DNA of 64,000 nt from Sphingobacterium sp. SGR-19 (GTDB lineage Bacteria; Bacteroidota; Bacteroidia; Sphingobacteriales; Sphingobacteriaceae): assembly GCF_011043555.1 (NCBI RefSeq), contig NZ_JAAKGS010000013.1, positions 48,420-112,419 of the forward strand, given 5' to 3'. The notes under the pieces were generated by a model. That model worked only from the letters and a program-made list of their open reading frames with translations. It had not been told where the DNA came from and did no database searches. The position numbers were made by a program, and so were the translations under genes. This document shows, in pieces, positions 1 through 9,065 of the stretch (positions within the stretch are counted from its first letter, which is position 1; each line of letters opens with the position of its first letter).

Positions 1-843
1 GACCATATTGCCTTGCTCATCCACGGCGTAACCGGTAGACAATAGGTAATCATATAATGCTTCAAATGATCCGAGATCAGACCACTCGAATTGTGTCGCT
101 ACAACACGAATTTTCTTCGAGCGCTCCATGACGGCATAATCAATACTGATGGATGGAATCTTTTTAGACAGTGCTTCGTCCAGCTTACCGCCCTTTTGCT
201 GTTCCCATGCAGCAAGTGCTGCGGCGTATACTTTCGGTTCGAACGCTTGTAGTTCATGTAATAGCGTATCGGCACGAAAACAGAACATGCCGGAGTTCCA
301 AAGAAAGTTACCGCGTTCGATAAAATCCTCGGCTGTATCTTGATTTGGTTTTTCACGGAAGGACAGCACACGCTCATCTTCATATTCGATATAACCATAT
401 CCGGTCTCTGGTCTTGTGGGTTGGACACCGAAGGTTACAATATAGCCGTCTTTTGCTTTTTTTATACCGGTTTCTATCGCTTCTTGGTAGGCTTGTTCTC
501 CAACGATGACGTGATCGGAGGGAGTAACCACCAAAATGTCGTCCGGGTTTGCTGCAAATGCTGCGAACGCAATCGCCGCAGCTGTGTTGCGAGGTATAGA
601 TTCTATGATATCCGTATAAACTATACCTTGGCTATCTAGTACCTCTCTACTTAGCTGGTAATTATCGCGGTTACCAACGACCATTACGTGATCGCAGAGT
701 ACCTTGTTCCGTTGTACCGTCATGCCAAAGAGTGAGCCTTCTTTAAAAAGATTTAGGTATTGTTTTGGATTGCTCTTACGCGATAAGGGCCACAACCGGC
801 TTCCTACGCCTCCTGATAAAAGTACGTGTATAATGCTGCTCAT
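1..843 (-). CDS. manC: Mannose-1-phosphate guanylyltransferase, first copy (C-terminus cut by window edge)
   Basis: Makes GDP-mannose from GTP and mannose-1-phosphate, a cytoplasmic precursor step for polysaccharide assembly. Translating the minus strand from the ATG at 843 gives 281 codons open to the window edge. The nucleotidyltransferase signature GGVGSRLWPLSR is at about residues 11-22, followed by PKQ, and FREKP lies further in. The protein closely resembles the complete copy at 33378-34370 (330 aa), so about 50 residues are missing. The ATG overlaps the stop of the upstream glycosyltransferase (ATGA), showing translational coupling as the distal gene of the exopolysaccharide operon. 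Guanylyl specificity is inferred from the family signature. Confidence 0.9.
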   Translation of the reverse strand, partial: MSSIIHVLLSGGVGSRLWPLSRKSNPKQYLNLFKEGSLFGMTVQRNKVLCDHVMVVGNRDNYQLSREVLDSQGIVYTDIIESIPRNTAAAIAFAAFAANPDDILVVTPSDHVIVGEQAYQEAIETGIKKAKDGYIVTFGVQPTRPETGYGYIEYEDERVLSFREKPNQDTAEDFIERGNFLWNSGMFCFRADTLLHELQAFEPKVYAAALAAWEQQKGGKLDEALSKKIPSISIDYAVMERSKKIRVVATQFEWSDLGSFEALYDYLLSTGYAVDEQGNMV

Positions 844-1616
844 TTTTTTTCTTCGAAAGGGTTTCTATAAATCTTCAACTTTTCTTTTAATATGAGACCG
901 AGGAAGGGTAAATCATCGATCATATAGCGTTTCCAAAGACGTTTAGGCTCTTTAAACAACCGATAAGCCCACTCTAATGACATTTTTTGCATCCAGACCG
1001 GAGCACGTTTTAATGTCCCGGCTTCAAAGTCAATTGTGGCGCCCAGTGCCATAAACAACTTGATATTTGAAAGCCTGTCTTTATACTTATAAATCCATTT
1101 TTCTTGCTTAGGAGCACCAACTCCTACGACTAAGACGGTTGCGTCAGAGGTATTGATTAAACTCAAAATTTCTTCGCATTCTTGTTCATCATTTTCAAAG
1201 CCAAAACTGGGAGAATGTGAAGCAACCACCATATTGCGTCCGACTTTTTTGTTAATTTCTTCTTGTGCTTTTCGCGCTATCCCTTCTGCAGCACCTAGCA
1301 GAAATATTCGTATTTGGTCATTATCTTTATGATGTTGATAATAAGCCGAAAAAAAAGAAGAACCTGGGATCACTTCCTTTACTGGCTTTCCAAGAAACGT
1401 TAATCCTAATTGTACGATCTTGCTATCACATACGATCCAATCTACGTTTTGATAGATATCATAAAATAACCTGTCTTTTTGGAGTTTGATAATATGATCC
1501 ACATTCGGGGTAATAAAGATCCCATCAGTAAGTTGGCGTAATAAATCGTCCTGTTTGATGTTGTTTAAATGAATATTAAACAAGGATATTTTGTAAGCTA
1601 TTTTTTCGTCTTTCAT
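840..1616 (-). CDS. WecG/TagA/CpsF family glycosyltransferase (GT26)
   Basis: A 258-aa glycosyltransferase of the family that transfers sugars such as N-acetylmannosamine or its uronic acid to lipid-linked acceptors at the inner membrane. TPNVDH at residues 36-41 corresponds to the conserved N-P-D-H region, and GVGAPKQEKW at 165-174 is the family's C-terminal signature. The length fits the family. It overlaps the genes on both sides by 4 bp (ATGA), so it sits inside a tightly coupled run of exopolysaccharide genes. The acceptor and sugar cannot be read from the sequence. Confidence 0.88.
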   Translation of the reverse strand: MKDEKIAYKISLFNIHLNNIKQDDLLRQLTDGIFITPNVDHIIKLQKDRLFYDIYQNVDWIVCDSKIVQLGLTFLGKPVKEVIPGSSFFSAYYQHHKDNDQIRIFLLGAAEGIARKAQEEINKKVGRNMVVASHSPSFGFENDEQECEEILSLINTSDATVLVVGVGAPKQEKWIYKYKDRLSNIKLFMALGATIDFEAGTLKRAPVWMQKMSLEWAYRLFKEPKRLWKRYMIDDLPFLGLILKEKLKIYRNPFEEKK

Positions 1617-2725
1617 GTTTTATCTTCTAGCAAATCCTCGTAAATAGACGTTAATTGTTTGCATACGCTCTCAGGAAAAAATGGACGTACCGTTTCAAAA
1701 CATTTTTTCCCGTATTCAGGTAGTAAAGCGGGATGATCAATAAAAAATTGGACGGCTTCTTTTATCTGTTTCAAATTACCTGCTTCTATCAAAATCCCGT
1801 TTTCATAAGAATATACAATTTCAGGAATGCCACCAACATTTGTGGAAATAACAGGTCGCGCATAACTCATGGCTTCCAGGATAGCAACAGGCAACCCTTC
1901 GTTGTAAGAGGGAAGAATATAGACATCTGCCCATGCGAAGCAATCCGCTTTCTTTTCTCCTGAAACCCAACCCTCATATTTGACGAATCGAGACAATCCA
2001 TTTTCATTGATAAACGTGTGGATATCGCCATCGACTGCATTTCCACCAATACGTAAAAGAAGTTTGTTCTGGAAGAGCTCTTTATTATCTTTCAGCATCG
2101 TTAGTAAATCATAAATTCCCTTCCGGTTACTTATTTCTCCAAGAAACAGTAAATGTAATTTATCATCGGATCGCTGCTCGGGTGATCCTGTGGGAGGCGT
2201 GACCATGTTATTTAGCACACGGATGTTAGCTTCACTCACGCCAATGCTCGCAAAATATTTTTCCCACGATTGAGATAAGACAATCAACGTATCACACAAA
2301 TTAAGTGTACGGACAATATTCGGTTTATCGTGGCTGTTTTCAAAGAATTCCTTAAAGTCAGCAGCATGTTGGTGCATAATGACTTTTTTTCTAAAAAACT
2401 TTCCCATTTTTATGAAAATTCTCTTTCGATAGAAGGAAGCATTTGCAGCGCCGTGAATATGCAGTATCTTGATGCGTTGATCGACTAATAACAAGAGAAA
2501 ACAACGCATCACCGCTTGGAAGGCATAAAATGCCTTTACGAATTTATTGCCCAATCTCCACGTAGGTATGAAACGGTTTTTCTCAAAATATTTTGCGTAC
2601 GAAACCAATACAGCGGTCATTCCGCCATAGGTGGATTTCGACACGCCTATCATTAGTATCTTATTTGCAATTTTCTTAGGTATAATAAACTGATCCGTCA
2701 TGTCCAATTCGTTAAAGTACTTCAA
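1613..2725 (-). CDS. Glycosyltransferase family 4
   Basis: A 370-aa GT-B fold retaining glycosyltransferase. The N-terminal domain carries a glycine-rich STYGGMTAVL turn (residues 31-40), and the C-terminal nucleotide-sugar domain carries EGLPVAILE at 276-284, the E-x7-E signature of GT4, followed by GGIPEIV. It has no membrane segment or signal peptide, so it should act on the cytoplasmic face on the growing lipid-linked repeat unit. It overlaps the pyruvyl transferase gene upstream and the GT26 gene downstream by 4 bp each. Donor and linkage are unknown. Confidence 0.9.
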   Translation of the reverse strand: MKYFNELDMTDQFIIPKKIANKILMIGVSKSTYGGMTAVLVSYAKYFEKNRFIPTWRLGNKFVKAFYAFQAVMRCFLLLLVDQRIKILHIHGAANASFYRKRIFIKMGKFFRKKVIMHQHAADFKEFFENSHDKPNIVRTLNLCDTLIVLSQSWEKYFASIGVSEANIRVLNNMVTPPTGSPEQRSDDKLHLLFLGEISNRKGIYDLLTMLKDNKELFQNKLLLRIGGNAVDGDIHTFINENGLSRFVKYEGWVSGEKKADCFAWADVYILPSYNEGLPVAILEAMSYARPVISTNVGGIPEIVYSYENGILIEAGNLKQIKEAVQFFIDHPALLPEYGKKCFETVRPFFPESVCKQLTSIYEDLLEDKT

Positions 2726-3891
2726 ACCCGCAATGCATTAGACAAGAAGTTTAGGGAATCATTCCTTATTTCATTCAATTTGATATCGACTGTGTCATAG
2801 TCAATCTTATTATCTATCACGCTACATATATCGCCATTAAATATACGCTCCCTTTCAATCTTTAAAACGTCGAAAAGACTATCAATCCGTGAGTTACGGG
2901 ATGTTTTACTCGCATTTGCAAATCGGTAAAAAGTCATAAACTGACGGTGGAAAATAATGGAAAATATAGTACAATGAAATGAATCTGTACAAACATACGT
3001 TGCGTTACTGATATACTTCACGAAGTCGTTAGGATCCACGAAATATGGCGCTTCATCCCCGAAAGACTCATCTTCTGCCACATATTCGTCCATATGGCGA
3101 ATTGTTATTATTTTGTAGCCTGTTTTTTGTTTTAACGAATTGACGGCGCGTCGAGATTCTTGGTTATCACCTAAGAAGTAGCAAAAAATATAGGGATCTT
3201 TCTCGTTAGGCCGAGCATCGGCTATCTCTGTTTCCCATTCTTCGCGCGACAACAACAGTGTCGGATCAGCGACTACTTTAGCAACCTTGTTGGATAATGT
3301 ATCAACAATGATCTTTCCTTGTTGCTCACGGACTCCAAGAGACGAAAAACGATCTAGGTATTTTCCCGTCGCTTTGCGTTGAAAGGCGGGTATCTCTGAA
3401 ACACCGAAACTAGCAGCATAAGCTATTTTTGGTATATTATCATCGACAAAGAGCAGATTATAAAATTTATTTGGCAAACTCATTGGGGTCCAAACTTGGT
3501 CACTACCGACTACAACAGCTTTATATTTTTTGGAACCTTCGTTCAAATTTTGGTATCCGATATGTTCGCGAAAAAGCGGAATCAATTTTTTTGACTTATA
3601 TTCGTTGACGGCTTTTGTCCGCTCGGCAATGCCTTTAGCATAATGCGGGTACTTTTGTTCAATCTTTTTGGCAGTAAATCTATTGTAGATCTCTTTAGCT
3701 TCACCTACCCGAATCGCATTAATCACAAACTCTATTTTCTGTTTAATAGATAATTTTTTCTTGTAATTAATTATCTCGCAATCGTACCCTAGATTACTTA
3801 TTTTCTTAACTAACGAATATCCAACCAGCGCTGTCCCGTAATTGTTGTGTCCCTCGTTATAGGCTATTACACATCCTATTTTCTTTTCCAT
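2722..3891 (-). CDS. Polysaccharide pyruvyl transferase family protein (first copy)
   Basis: A 389-aa member of the family that adds ketal-linked pyruvate from phosphoenolpyruvate to sugars (relatives include CsaB and WcaK). Visible landmarks are VVVGSDQVW at 126-134, the IAYAASFG strand, GVRE at 186-189, DPTLLL at 209-214 and SFHCTIF at 304-310, all in family order. A second, clearly different member lies at 7941-9065, so the repeat unit may carry two pyruvyl groups, or one copy may have another role. The gene overlaps the GT4 gene by 4 bp. The cysteine in SFHCTIF replaces the glycine seen in the second copy (SFHGTIF). Confidence 0.85.
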   Translation of the reverse strand: MEKKIGCVIAYNEGHNNYGTALVGYSLVKKISNLGYDCEIINYKKKLSIKQKIEFVINAIRVGEAKEIYNRFTAKKIEQKYPHYAKGIAERTKAVNEYKSKKLIPLFREHIGYQNLNEGSKKYKAVVVGSDQVWTPMSLPNKFYNLLFVDDNIPKIAYAASFGVSEIPAFQRKATGKYLDRFSSLGVREQQGKIIVDTLSNKVAKVVADPTLLLSREEWETEIADARPNEKDPYIFCYFLGDNQESRRAVNSLKQKTGYKIITIRHMDEYVAEDESFGDEAPYFVDPNDFVKYISNATYVCTDSFHCTIFSIIFHRQFMTFYRFANASKTSRNSRIDSLFDVLKIERERIFNGDICSVIDNKIDYDTVDIKLNEIRNDSLNFLSNALRV

Positions 3892-3910
3892 TGATATATC
3901 TTTTATAGTT

Positions 3911-5029
3911 TCATTTTCCTAATGTCATACCATATATTGTCTTCCAATAGTAGCTTCCTGTAAACAACTTGCCGTCATCAGTAACATATATTGGTTGAAT
4001 CAATGCGCTATCATTAGACAAATCGTTAGTGCCGCTGTAATAAGGATTATCTGGGTTAGTAACGTCAAATATCGCCACCCCCTTTTCGCCAAAATTTAGA
4101 TAAACATTATTTTCGAATTTTTTCAGGTAACTAGGTTGCCTATCTCCTGTCGTCTTATGGTACCAGTCACTAACTGGAATGAGCACCATTTTTTTTTCTA
4201 TATTGTCAAGATCAGACAAATCAGCTACTAACAACCCCCTTCTATCCGATTTTACACTAACCTTTTCAGTCTGTGTGGCGTAAGTTGCATAGAGATACGG
4301 ATAATCGACAATCACGTCCATCGTTTGATAAAAGGGCATCTGGTTAACTAAAAAGGACTCATTCAGGGAGATCTCAGTTACGGCAGTTGCTTTACCGCTG
4401 TGATCTAGTTCCCATATCCCGATTCCTTCGGCGAAATGAGCAAATGCGACATATAGTTTATTGTCATTTTCAAAGAAATCGAATCCTTGATACTCTCTAT
4501 GTTTATGGTGTTTGTAAGAAAATATTTCCTTGGGGTTGCTAGGATTTATTGCATCGAAAATTATAAATCCCCCAATCCCCGAAACAAGTAAATATCTGTC
4601 CAAATACTGTTGAACCTCTACCAACTTCATATCCGAATTAATTTTCCGTACAGATTCAAGGTTGTCCTTCTGCAAAACGACTAAGCTTCCAATCTCAGAA
4701 GAATTATTAGTAAAACTTCTTGTAGTCATATATAGATACCTCCCGTGAACACAGCCTCCTCTGGCGATGACTCTAGCGGAGGTGAACTCATCATTTTCTG
4801 CCAAGAGAATTAAATTCTTAGGATCCGAAGCGAGATACTTTCTTACACCATAATATCCCATAGCGTATAGTGTATCTTGTTCAGAAAAAAGATACCAATT
4901 GCCTTTAGCGAAAGATCGAAATATATCGGTTTTATAGTGAGGATTTAAGCGAATATAGATCGTGGCTACACCCAAAACGCACAGCATACATATTAACCAG
5001 CGTGATATTTTCTTCCTTGCGCTGATCAT
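3911..5029 (-). CDS. Membrane-anchored LVIVD-type beta-propeller protein of unknown function
   Basis: A 372-aa protein with an N-terminal hydrophobic anchor (about residues 11-27) followed by an exported region. At least three LVIVD-like repeats are readable: GFIIFDAINPSNP, GLLVADLSDLDN and GVAIFDVTNPDNP. Such repeats build beta-propellers on the cell surface or in the periplasm. There is no catalytic motif I recognise. It lies between a pyruvyl transferase and a GT14 gene with 1-20 bp gaps, so it is co-transcribed with exopolysaccharide genes. A binding or scaffold role for the polymer is inference only; it is an unusual member for a Wzy-type cluster. Confidence 0.6.
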   Translation of the reverse strand: MISARKKISRWLICMLCVLGVATIYIRLNPHYKTDIFRSFAKGNWYLFSEQDTLYAMGYYGVRKYLASDPKNLILLAENDEFTSARVIARGGCVHGRYLYMTTRSFTNNSSEIGSLVVLQKDNLESVRKINSDMKLVEVQQYLDRYLLVSGIGGFIIFDAINPSNPKEIFSYKHHKHREYQGFDFFENDNKLYVAFAHFAEGIGIWELDHSGKATAVTEISLNESFLVNQMPFYQTMDVIVDYPYLYATYATQTEKVSVKSDRRGLLVADLSDLDNIEKKMVLIPVSDWYHKTTGDRQPSYLKKFENNVYLNFGEKGVAIFDVTNPDNPYYSGTNDLSNDSALIQPIYVTDDGKLFTGSYYWKTIYGMTLGK

Positions 5030-5030
5030 A

Positions 5031-5885
5031 TCATGAAGTAGTTATAAATCTGTATACTCTATTGATAATTTCCATATCAATATTAGCATCGAATTTACGG
5101 GCGAAAAGGCAATGACTTTCGATTAATTTTTGATAATCTTCTTCTCTCAAAACCTTTGGATACTCAACATCATTCCAATCAATATACCGTAGACTATCAT
5201 TTTCTATTTGTAGGTTTTCTAGTTGCATGACAATCGTTTGATAAAAAAATTCATCAGCACAATTAGTCCATTTGAATCGACTAATATATTCCGGATGATC
5301 ATCCAAAAATTTCATTATTTTCTCAACACATCCATGTGTTATGTTTAGCCAATTGGGGCCTTTATAAAAATCATACTTCGTAGATCGAGGTGATACTTTT
5401 GAATAAACTGCAAATAAGAAATATTGGAGACTAAACAAATACTTATCCCATAAATTACCACCTCTATGAAACCAATTTGGCCAATACTTTGTCACCCGAT
5501 CTAAACCACCTTTCTGTCTAGTGCCCTTCGTTACTTTTTCCTCGATAGAAATATACTCTTTGTCATTATCATAAAAAAAACGAATAATCTGTTCATTAGA
5601 TTTAATAGGAAGATCTTGCCCGGATATGAGCAAATATCTATCATACCGCTTCTCAAATGCTTTTTCTAACAGAAACTGTACGGCTAAAATCTGCGAATAG
5701 CCACCCCAGTATACTTTTAGTTCTTTATACGCGTAAACATTTTGATCAATGATGTCTTCTGGACACACGCTACTTTTCTTATCAATATGAACAAAAACAT
5801 GAAAGTCTCTAGATAAATACCGGATTAACCGAACGGTTTGTTCATCTTTTCGGTGAATCAACATTATTATAGCAATTTTCATCAT
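5031..5885 (-). CDS. Core-2/I-branching-type glycosyltransferase (GT14-like)
   Basis: A 284-aa cytoplasmic glycosyltransferase resembling the beta-1,6-N-acetylglucosaminyltransferase (core-2/I-branching) family. Typical features are an N-terminal IAIIMLIHRKDEQTVRLIRYL segment, HVFVHIDKKS, the YWGGYSQI block and LLISGQDLPIKS around residues 86-97. The length of about 280 residues fits bacterial members. The gene is 1 bp upstream of the beta-propeller gene and 4 bp downstream of a GT2 gene, within the exopolysaccharide operon. By family it would add a branching sugar to the repeat unit, but the exact donor is not predictable. Confidence 0.85.
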   Translation of the reverse strand: MMKIAIIMLIHRKDEQTVRLIRYLSRDFHVFVHIDKKSSVCPEDIIDQNVYAYKELKVYWGGYSQILAVQFLLEKAFEKRYDRYLLISGQDLPIKSNEQIIRFFYDNDKEYISIEEKVTKGTRQKGGLDRVTKYWPNWFHRGGNLWDKYLFSLQYFLFAVYSKVSPRSTKYDFYKGPNWLNITHGCVEKIMKFLDDHPEYISRFKWTNCADEFFYQTIVMQLENLQIENDSLRYIDWNDVEYPKVLREEDYQKLIESHCLFARKFDANIDMEIINRVYRFITTS

Positions 5886-5889
5886 ATAT

Positions 5890-6702
5890 TTACTCTGTCG
5901 ATAAAACTTTCTTAATTAAACCTTTTGAAATTTCCCAATATCTTGATATCCAAAAATTAGTGATCTCAAAAGCCAATTCTCTTCTGTACTTCGTCGGTAT
6001 AGATGAGTTGATTTCATTTTTATATCGTTTTCTGTACGATTTACTAAGCATTGGATTTTTTGAAATAGCTGAACTCGGTCTCCACATATAATGGTAAACA
6101 TGATCAGGAATTAATGTAATTTGTTTCGCATTATATCCTAAACGGAGGTTCATTATAAAATCTTCTCCATGCGTGATTTTTGAGGAAATATTAAACGAGT
6201 TTAGGTCAAATAGTGATATTCTAGTCAATCGACCAAATGGCCCCCACGTAACATATTTTCTGAGTAATTTTTTTGAATATTGGACACCATTCAACTTTGC
6301 ATAAGTATACTCTCTTTTAAACTTAAACGGACCTGTATATTTCAAACTACCACACACCATATCAGTATCCTCATCAACATGATTAAACAACAGCTCTATC
6401 GATCGCTCAAACAGCTCGTCGTCCGAGTCGACGAAGGAAACCCATTCGCCAGTACAATTCTCCAAACCGACTTTTCGAGCAATCGTTACCCCTTCATTTT
6501 CTTTATGAATAACCTTTATCCTAGAATCTTTCTTTGACCACGTATCACAAATATTACCAGAAGAGTCAGAAGATCCATCATTAACTAATATAATCTCAAT
6601 CGTATTAAATGACTGACTAACAAGGCTTGCTAAACATCTATCAAGAAATTCCTCTGAATTATAAATTGGAACAACAATACTTATCAGCGGTGTGCTTTTC
6701 AT
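5890..6702 (-). CDS. Glycosyltransferase family 2
   Basis: A 270-aa GT-A fold inverting glycosyltransferase. The N-terminus shows ISIVVPIYNSEEFLDRCL, then LVNDGSSDSS for nucleotide binding and FVDSDDE carrying the DxD-like metal site near residue 90. No membrane anchor is evident, so it acts at the cytoplasmic face. Its start overlaps the stop of the Wzy-like gene by 4 bp. The coding sequence is noticeably AT-rich, like the genes on both sides, which is common for variable cargo genes of polysaccharide loci. The sugar specificity is unknown. Confidence 0.9.
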   Translation of the reverse strand: MKSTPLISIVVPIYNSEEFLDRCLASLVSQSFNTIEIILVNDGSSDSSGNICDTWSKKDSRIKVIHKENEGVTIARKVGLENCTGEWVSFVDSDDELFERSIELLFNHVDEDTDMVCGSLKYTGPFKFKREYTYAKLNGVQYSKKLLRKYVTWGPFGRLTRISLFDLNSFNISSKITHGEDFIMNLRLGYNAKQITLIPDHVYHYMWRPSSAISKNPMLSKSYRKRYKNEINSSIPTKYRRELAFEITNFWISRYWEISKGLIKKVLSTE

Positions 6703-7934
6703 TTATTCATTTTTTTAATTAATGTCTTATATCGCGTTTCCACAGCCAAATCAAAGAACCTCGCATAAAACAAAAAAAGTAAGATAATTATATAGTAAGT
6801 CAGCAAATACACTTCTGTTAAACAGGCAAAATTATATGCTATGAACATTATCGTGAAAAAAACATAATATGGTTTAAGTCGATACTTCTTAATGAAAAAT
6901 GTTCTTAACGCTCTCCATACAACTGTAAAAAAAGCTAAGAAACCAATTAAGCCGCACTGTAATAATATTTGTAATATAGTATTGTGTGCATGTCTGTTCC
7001 CTTGAACTAGCCATCCTATTGAAGATAGACCGTAGCCAAAAAAAGGTTGATTGGAAAATAGCATAATCGCCTCATCCCAAATGACTAGCCTTCCCGTAAA
7101 AGTGATATCTTTATTTAGAATATCCACAATGAAAAATTCGAATAAGTATTGTAATCTGAATAAGACAATACTTAGAAACACAATAAAAATGATGAGTAAA
7201 GCTGTTTTCATTTGAAACAACTTTGGGACTCTTCGATAAAGAAACATGCTCAGGATAAATATTAGAGCAGCGGTATATAGTGTCCCTACGTTTAATAAGA
7301 TAATGTTACCGCAGATCACTAAGAGTCCAAAAACATTGATCACTTTTCTATAATAACCTATTCTTTTGGTTAGATAGAACAGGATAAACCAAATAAACAA
7401 CAAGGGACTTATTTGGTTATCTAATCCCAAAAAATTAATCCTTGAGGAATTCCAAATTGAATCAGTTTGGAACAGTCCATCCGGATATACTATTAGATAA
7501 AACAGATTAAGAAACAACATGAATCCAAGGCAAATGAAGTAGACAAACAGAAAACCAGCAGGACTTTTCCTGACATAATAGCCAAACATGCAACAATAAA
7601 ATATTATTGCACCCATTTCGTTTACAATCGACGAAATATCATTTGAATTTATGAAAACCGCTATTGCCCATACACCTAAAAATACTAAGACACTTTTATC
7701 AAATGAACTCAAAGACCCCTGATTACCATACAAGAAAAGGATAACTACGAGACTGACCATTTTATAATAAAAAAGCAATTGATAAAAAGGAGATTGATAA
7801 TCAGTCGTAACTTGCGTCAATGGTGTAAGTAAAGCGATAAACGGAAATAGCAATAAAAATATGCCTAGCATATCACTTTTATTTGGTCGTCTAGCTAATA
7901 ATTTTCTTATCGCTACTGATTTTGTCATAGCCAA
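6699..7934 (-). CDS. Wzy-like O-antigen/exopolysaccharide polymerase
   Basis: A 411-aa integral membrane protein with about ten or more hydrophobic segments. A periplasmic region carries RLVIWDEAIMLF followed by the FGYGLSSIGW and HAHNTILQILL segments characteristic of the O-antigen ligase/polymerase (Wzy_C) family. It would polymerise repeat units on the periplasmic side after Wzx flipping. The context supports a polymerase rather than a lipid A ligase: flippase, Wzc and Wza are in the same operon. Strongly AT-rich, and it overlaps the GT2 gene by 4 bp. Primary sequence of this family is poorly conserved, so the call rests on topology, motif and neighbourhood. Confidence 0.82.
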   Translation of the reverse strand: MAMTKSVAIRKLLARRPNKSDMLGIFLLLFPFIALLTPLTQVTTDYQSPFYQLLFYYKMVSLVVILFLYGNQGSLSSFDKSVLVFLGVWAIAVFINSNDISSIVNEMGAIIFYCCMFGYYVRKSPAGFLFVYFICLGFMLFLNLFYLIVYPDGLFQTDSIWNSSRINFLGLDNQISPLLFIWFILFYLTKRIGYYRKVINVFGLLVICGNIILLNVGTLYTAALIFILSMFLYRRVPKLFQMKTALLIIFIVFLSIVLFRLQYLFEFFIVDILNKDITFTGRLVIWDEAIMLFSNQPFFGYGLSSIGWLVQGNRHAHNTILQILLQCGLIGFLAFFTVVWRALRTFFIKKYRLKPYYVFFTIMFIAYNFACLTEVYLLTYYIIILLFLFYARFFDLAVETRYKTLIKKMNK

Positions 7935-7940
7935 CTTATT

Positions 7941-9065
7941 TTATGCAATAAATTCTCTAATGAATCTCATTGAGCGTTCTCTCAACTCATCAATTTTGCT
8001 ACTGACCTCTGCGTAATTGGGTTCATCTGATAAATTTAGATTCACAACGTCTACCAAATTAACAAACCTATCCATCAACCCCAATTGTGTCAAAAGGAAA
8101 GAAGCTCTATCGTCTTTGCTATCAAAGTTTATCTTCTTCAAATACCAAAAGTTTTTTCTGAACATAACCGAGAATATAGTACCGTGAAATGATGATGTGA
8201 GCACCAACTCAGCATCCTTTATACAAGAAAGATAAGAGCTTGGACCGCCCTTTGGAGCTAATTTAATTCCATATTTCGCTAAATTCCTTCTTGACCACTC
8301 CTTTGCATCAATTATATAAATAGGTAAGTGCAATTTTTTGGACACCTCCAATATATATTCTATTGCCGTTTTTGTGTAAGTTATCGTGTACCAAAATATG
8401 TACTTTTCCTTAATTCCGGTTTCTGAACATAACGGTATATAGTCCTCTGTATTCAACAGAAGTGTGGGATCTGCCGTAATTTGGACCGGGATAGACGTCA
8501 ATTCTTCTAGCCATTTTTTAGCGTTGTATTCACGAACAGAAAGTGCTGAGAAATTGTTAATGAATCTAGCATACTCGTCTACATCACTAATCGTATTAAT
8601 ATTTGTTGCACCGAAGCTTACAGCATATGCTACTTTTTTACTAGATTTTACGAATGGGAGAAAATAAGCTTTATCGGCATCCTGAGCCTTTGTATTCCAA
8701 ATCTGATCACTACCGCATACAACCACGTCGTACCGATTATCACACGCTAATAAACCCTCACTAGTTTTAATTCGGTTTGATGAAAGAACTAAATAATTAT
8801 TAGAAAACTCTTCAAAATCGTTGTATCTTTTCTTCAGCTTTTGATAATACAATAAGTTCAGACCTATTCTGGCCATTTGTTTGATCGTACGAGGGAAATA
8901 CAGTATGGAGTACATCCTTTGCTGATTATGATTTGAAAAATCTATAATTTCATTAGGCAAATTGAATTTATCTTTCAATACTTTTTGAAAGGCATACGCT
9001 TGCAACATAGATCCATTATTATGCGAAGCGTGAAAAGTCATGATTCCTACCATTTTATTATTCAT
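7941..9065 (-). CDS. Polysaccharide pyruvyl transferase family protein (second copy)
   Basis: A 374-aa pyruvyl transferase family protein. It begins VGIMTFHASHNNGSMLQAYAF, has VVVCGSDQIW at 114-123, VAYAVSFGA, a SVRE turn, DPTLLL and TSSFHGTIFS in the order expected for the family. It transfers pyruvate from phosphoenolpyruvate to a sugar of the repeat unit, giving an acidic polymer. It overlaps the flippase gene by 4 bp and precedes the polymerase gene by 6 bp. It differs widely from the first copy at 2722-3891, so the two were probably acquired separately and may modify different sugars. Confidence 0.85.
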   Translation of the reverse strand: MNNKMVGIMTFHASHNNGSMLQAYAFQKVLKDKFNLPNEIIDFSNHNQQRMYSILYFPRTIKQMARIGLNLLYYQKLKKRYNDFEEFSNNYLVLSSNRIKTSEGLLACDNRYDVVVCGSDQIWNTKAQDADKAYFLPFVKSSKKVAYAVSFGATNINTISDVDEYARFINNFSALSVREYNAKKWLEELTSIPVQITADPTLLLNTEDYIPLCSETGIKEKYIFWYTITYTKTAIEYILEVSKKLHLPIYIIDAKEWSRRNLAKYGIKLAPKGGPSSYLSCIKDAELVLTSSFHGTIFSVMFRKNFWYLKKINFDSKDDRASFLLTQLGLMDRFVNLVDVVNLNLSDEPNYAEVSSKIDELRERSMRFIREFIA

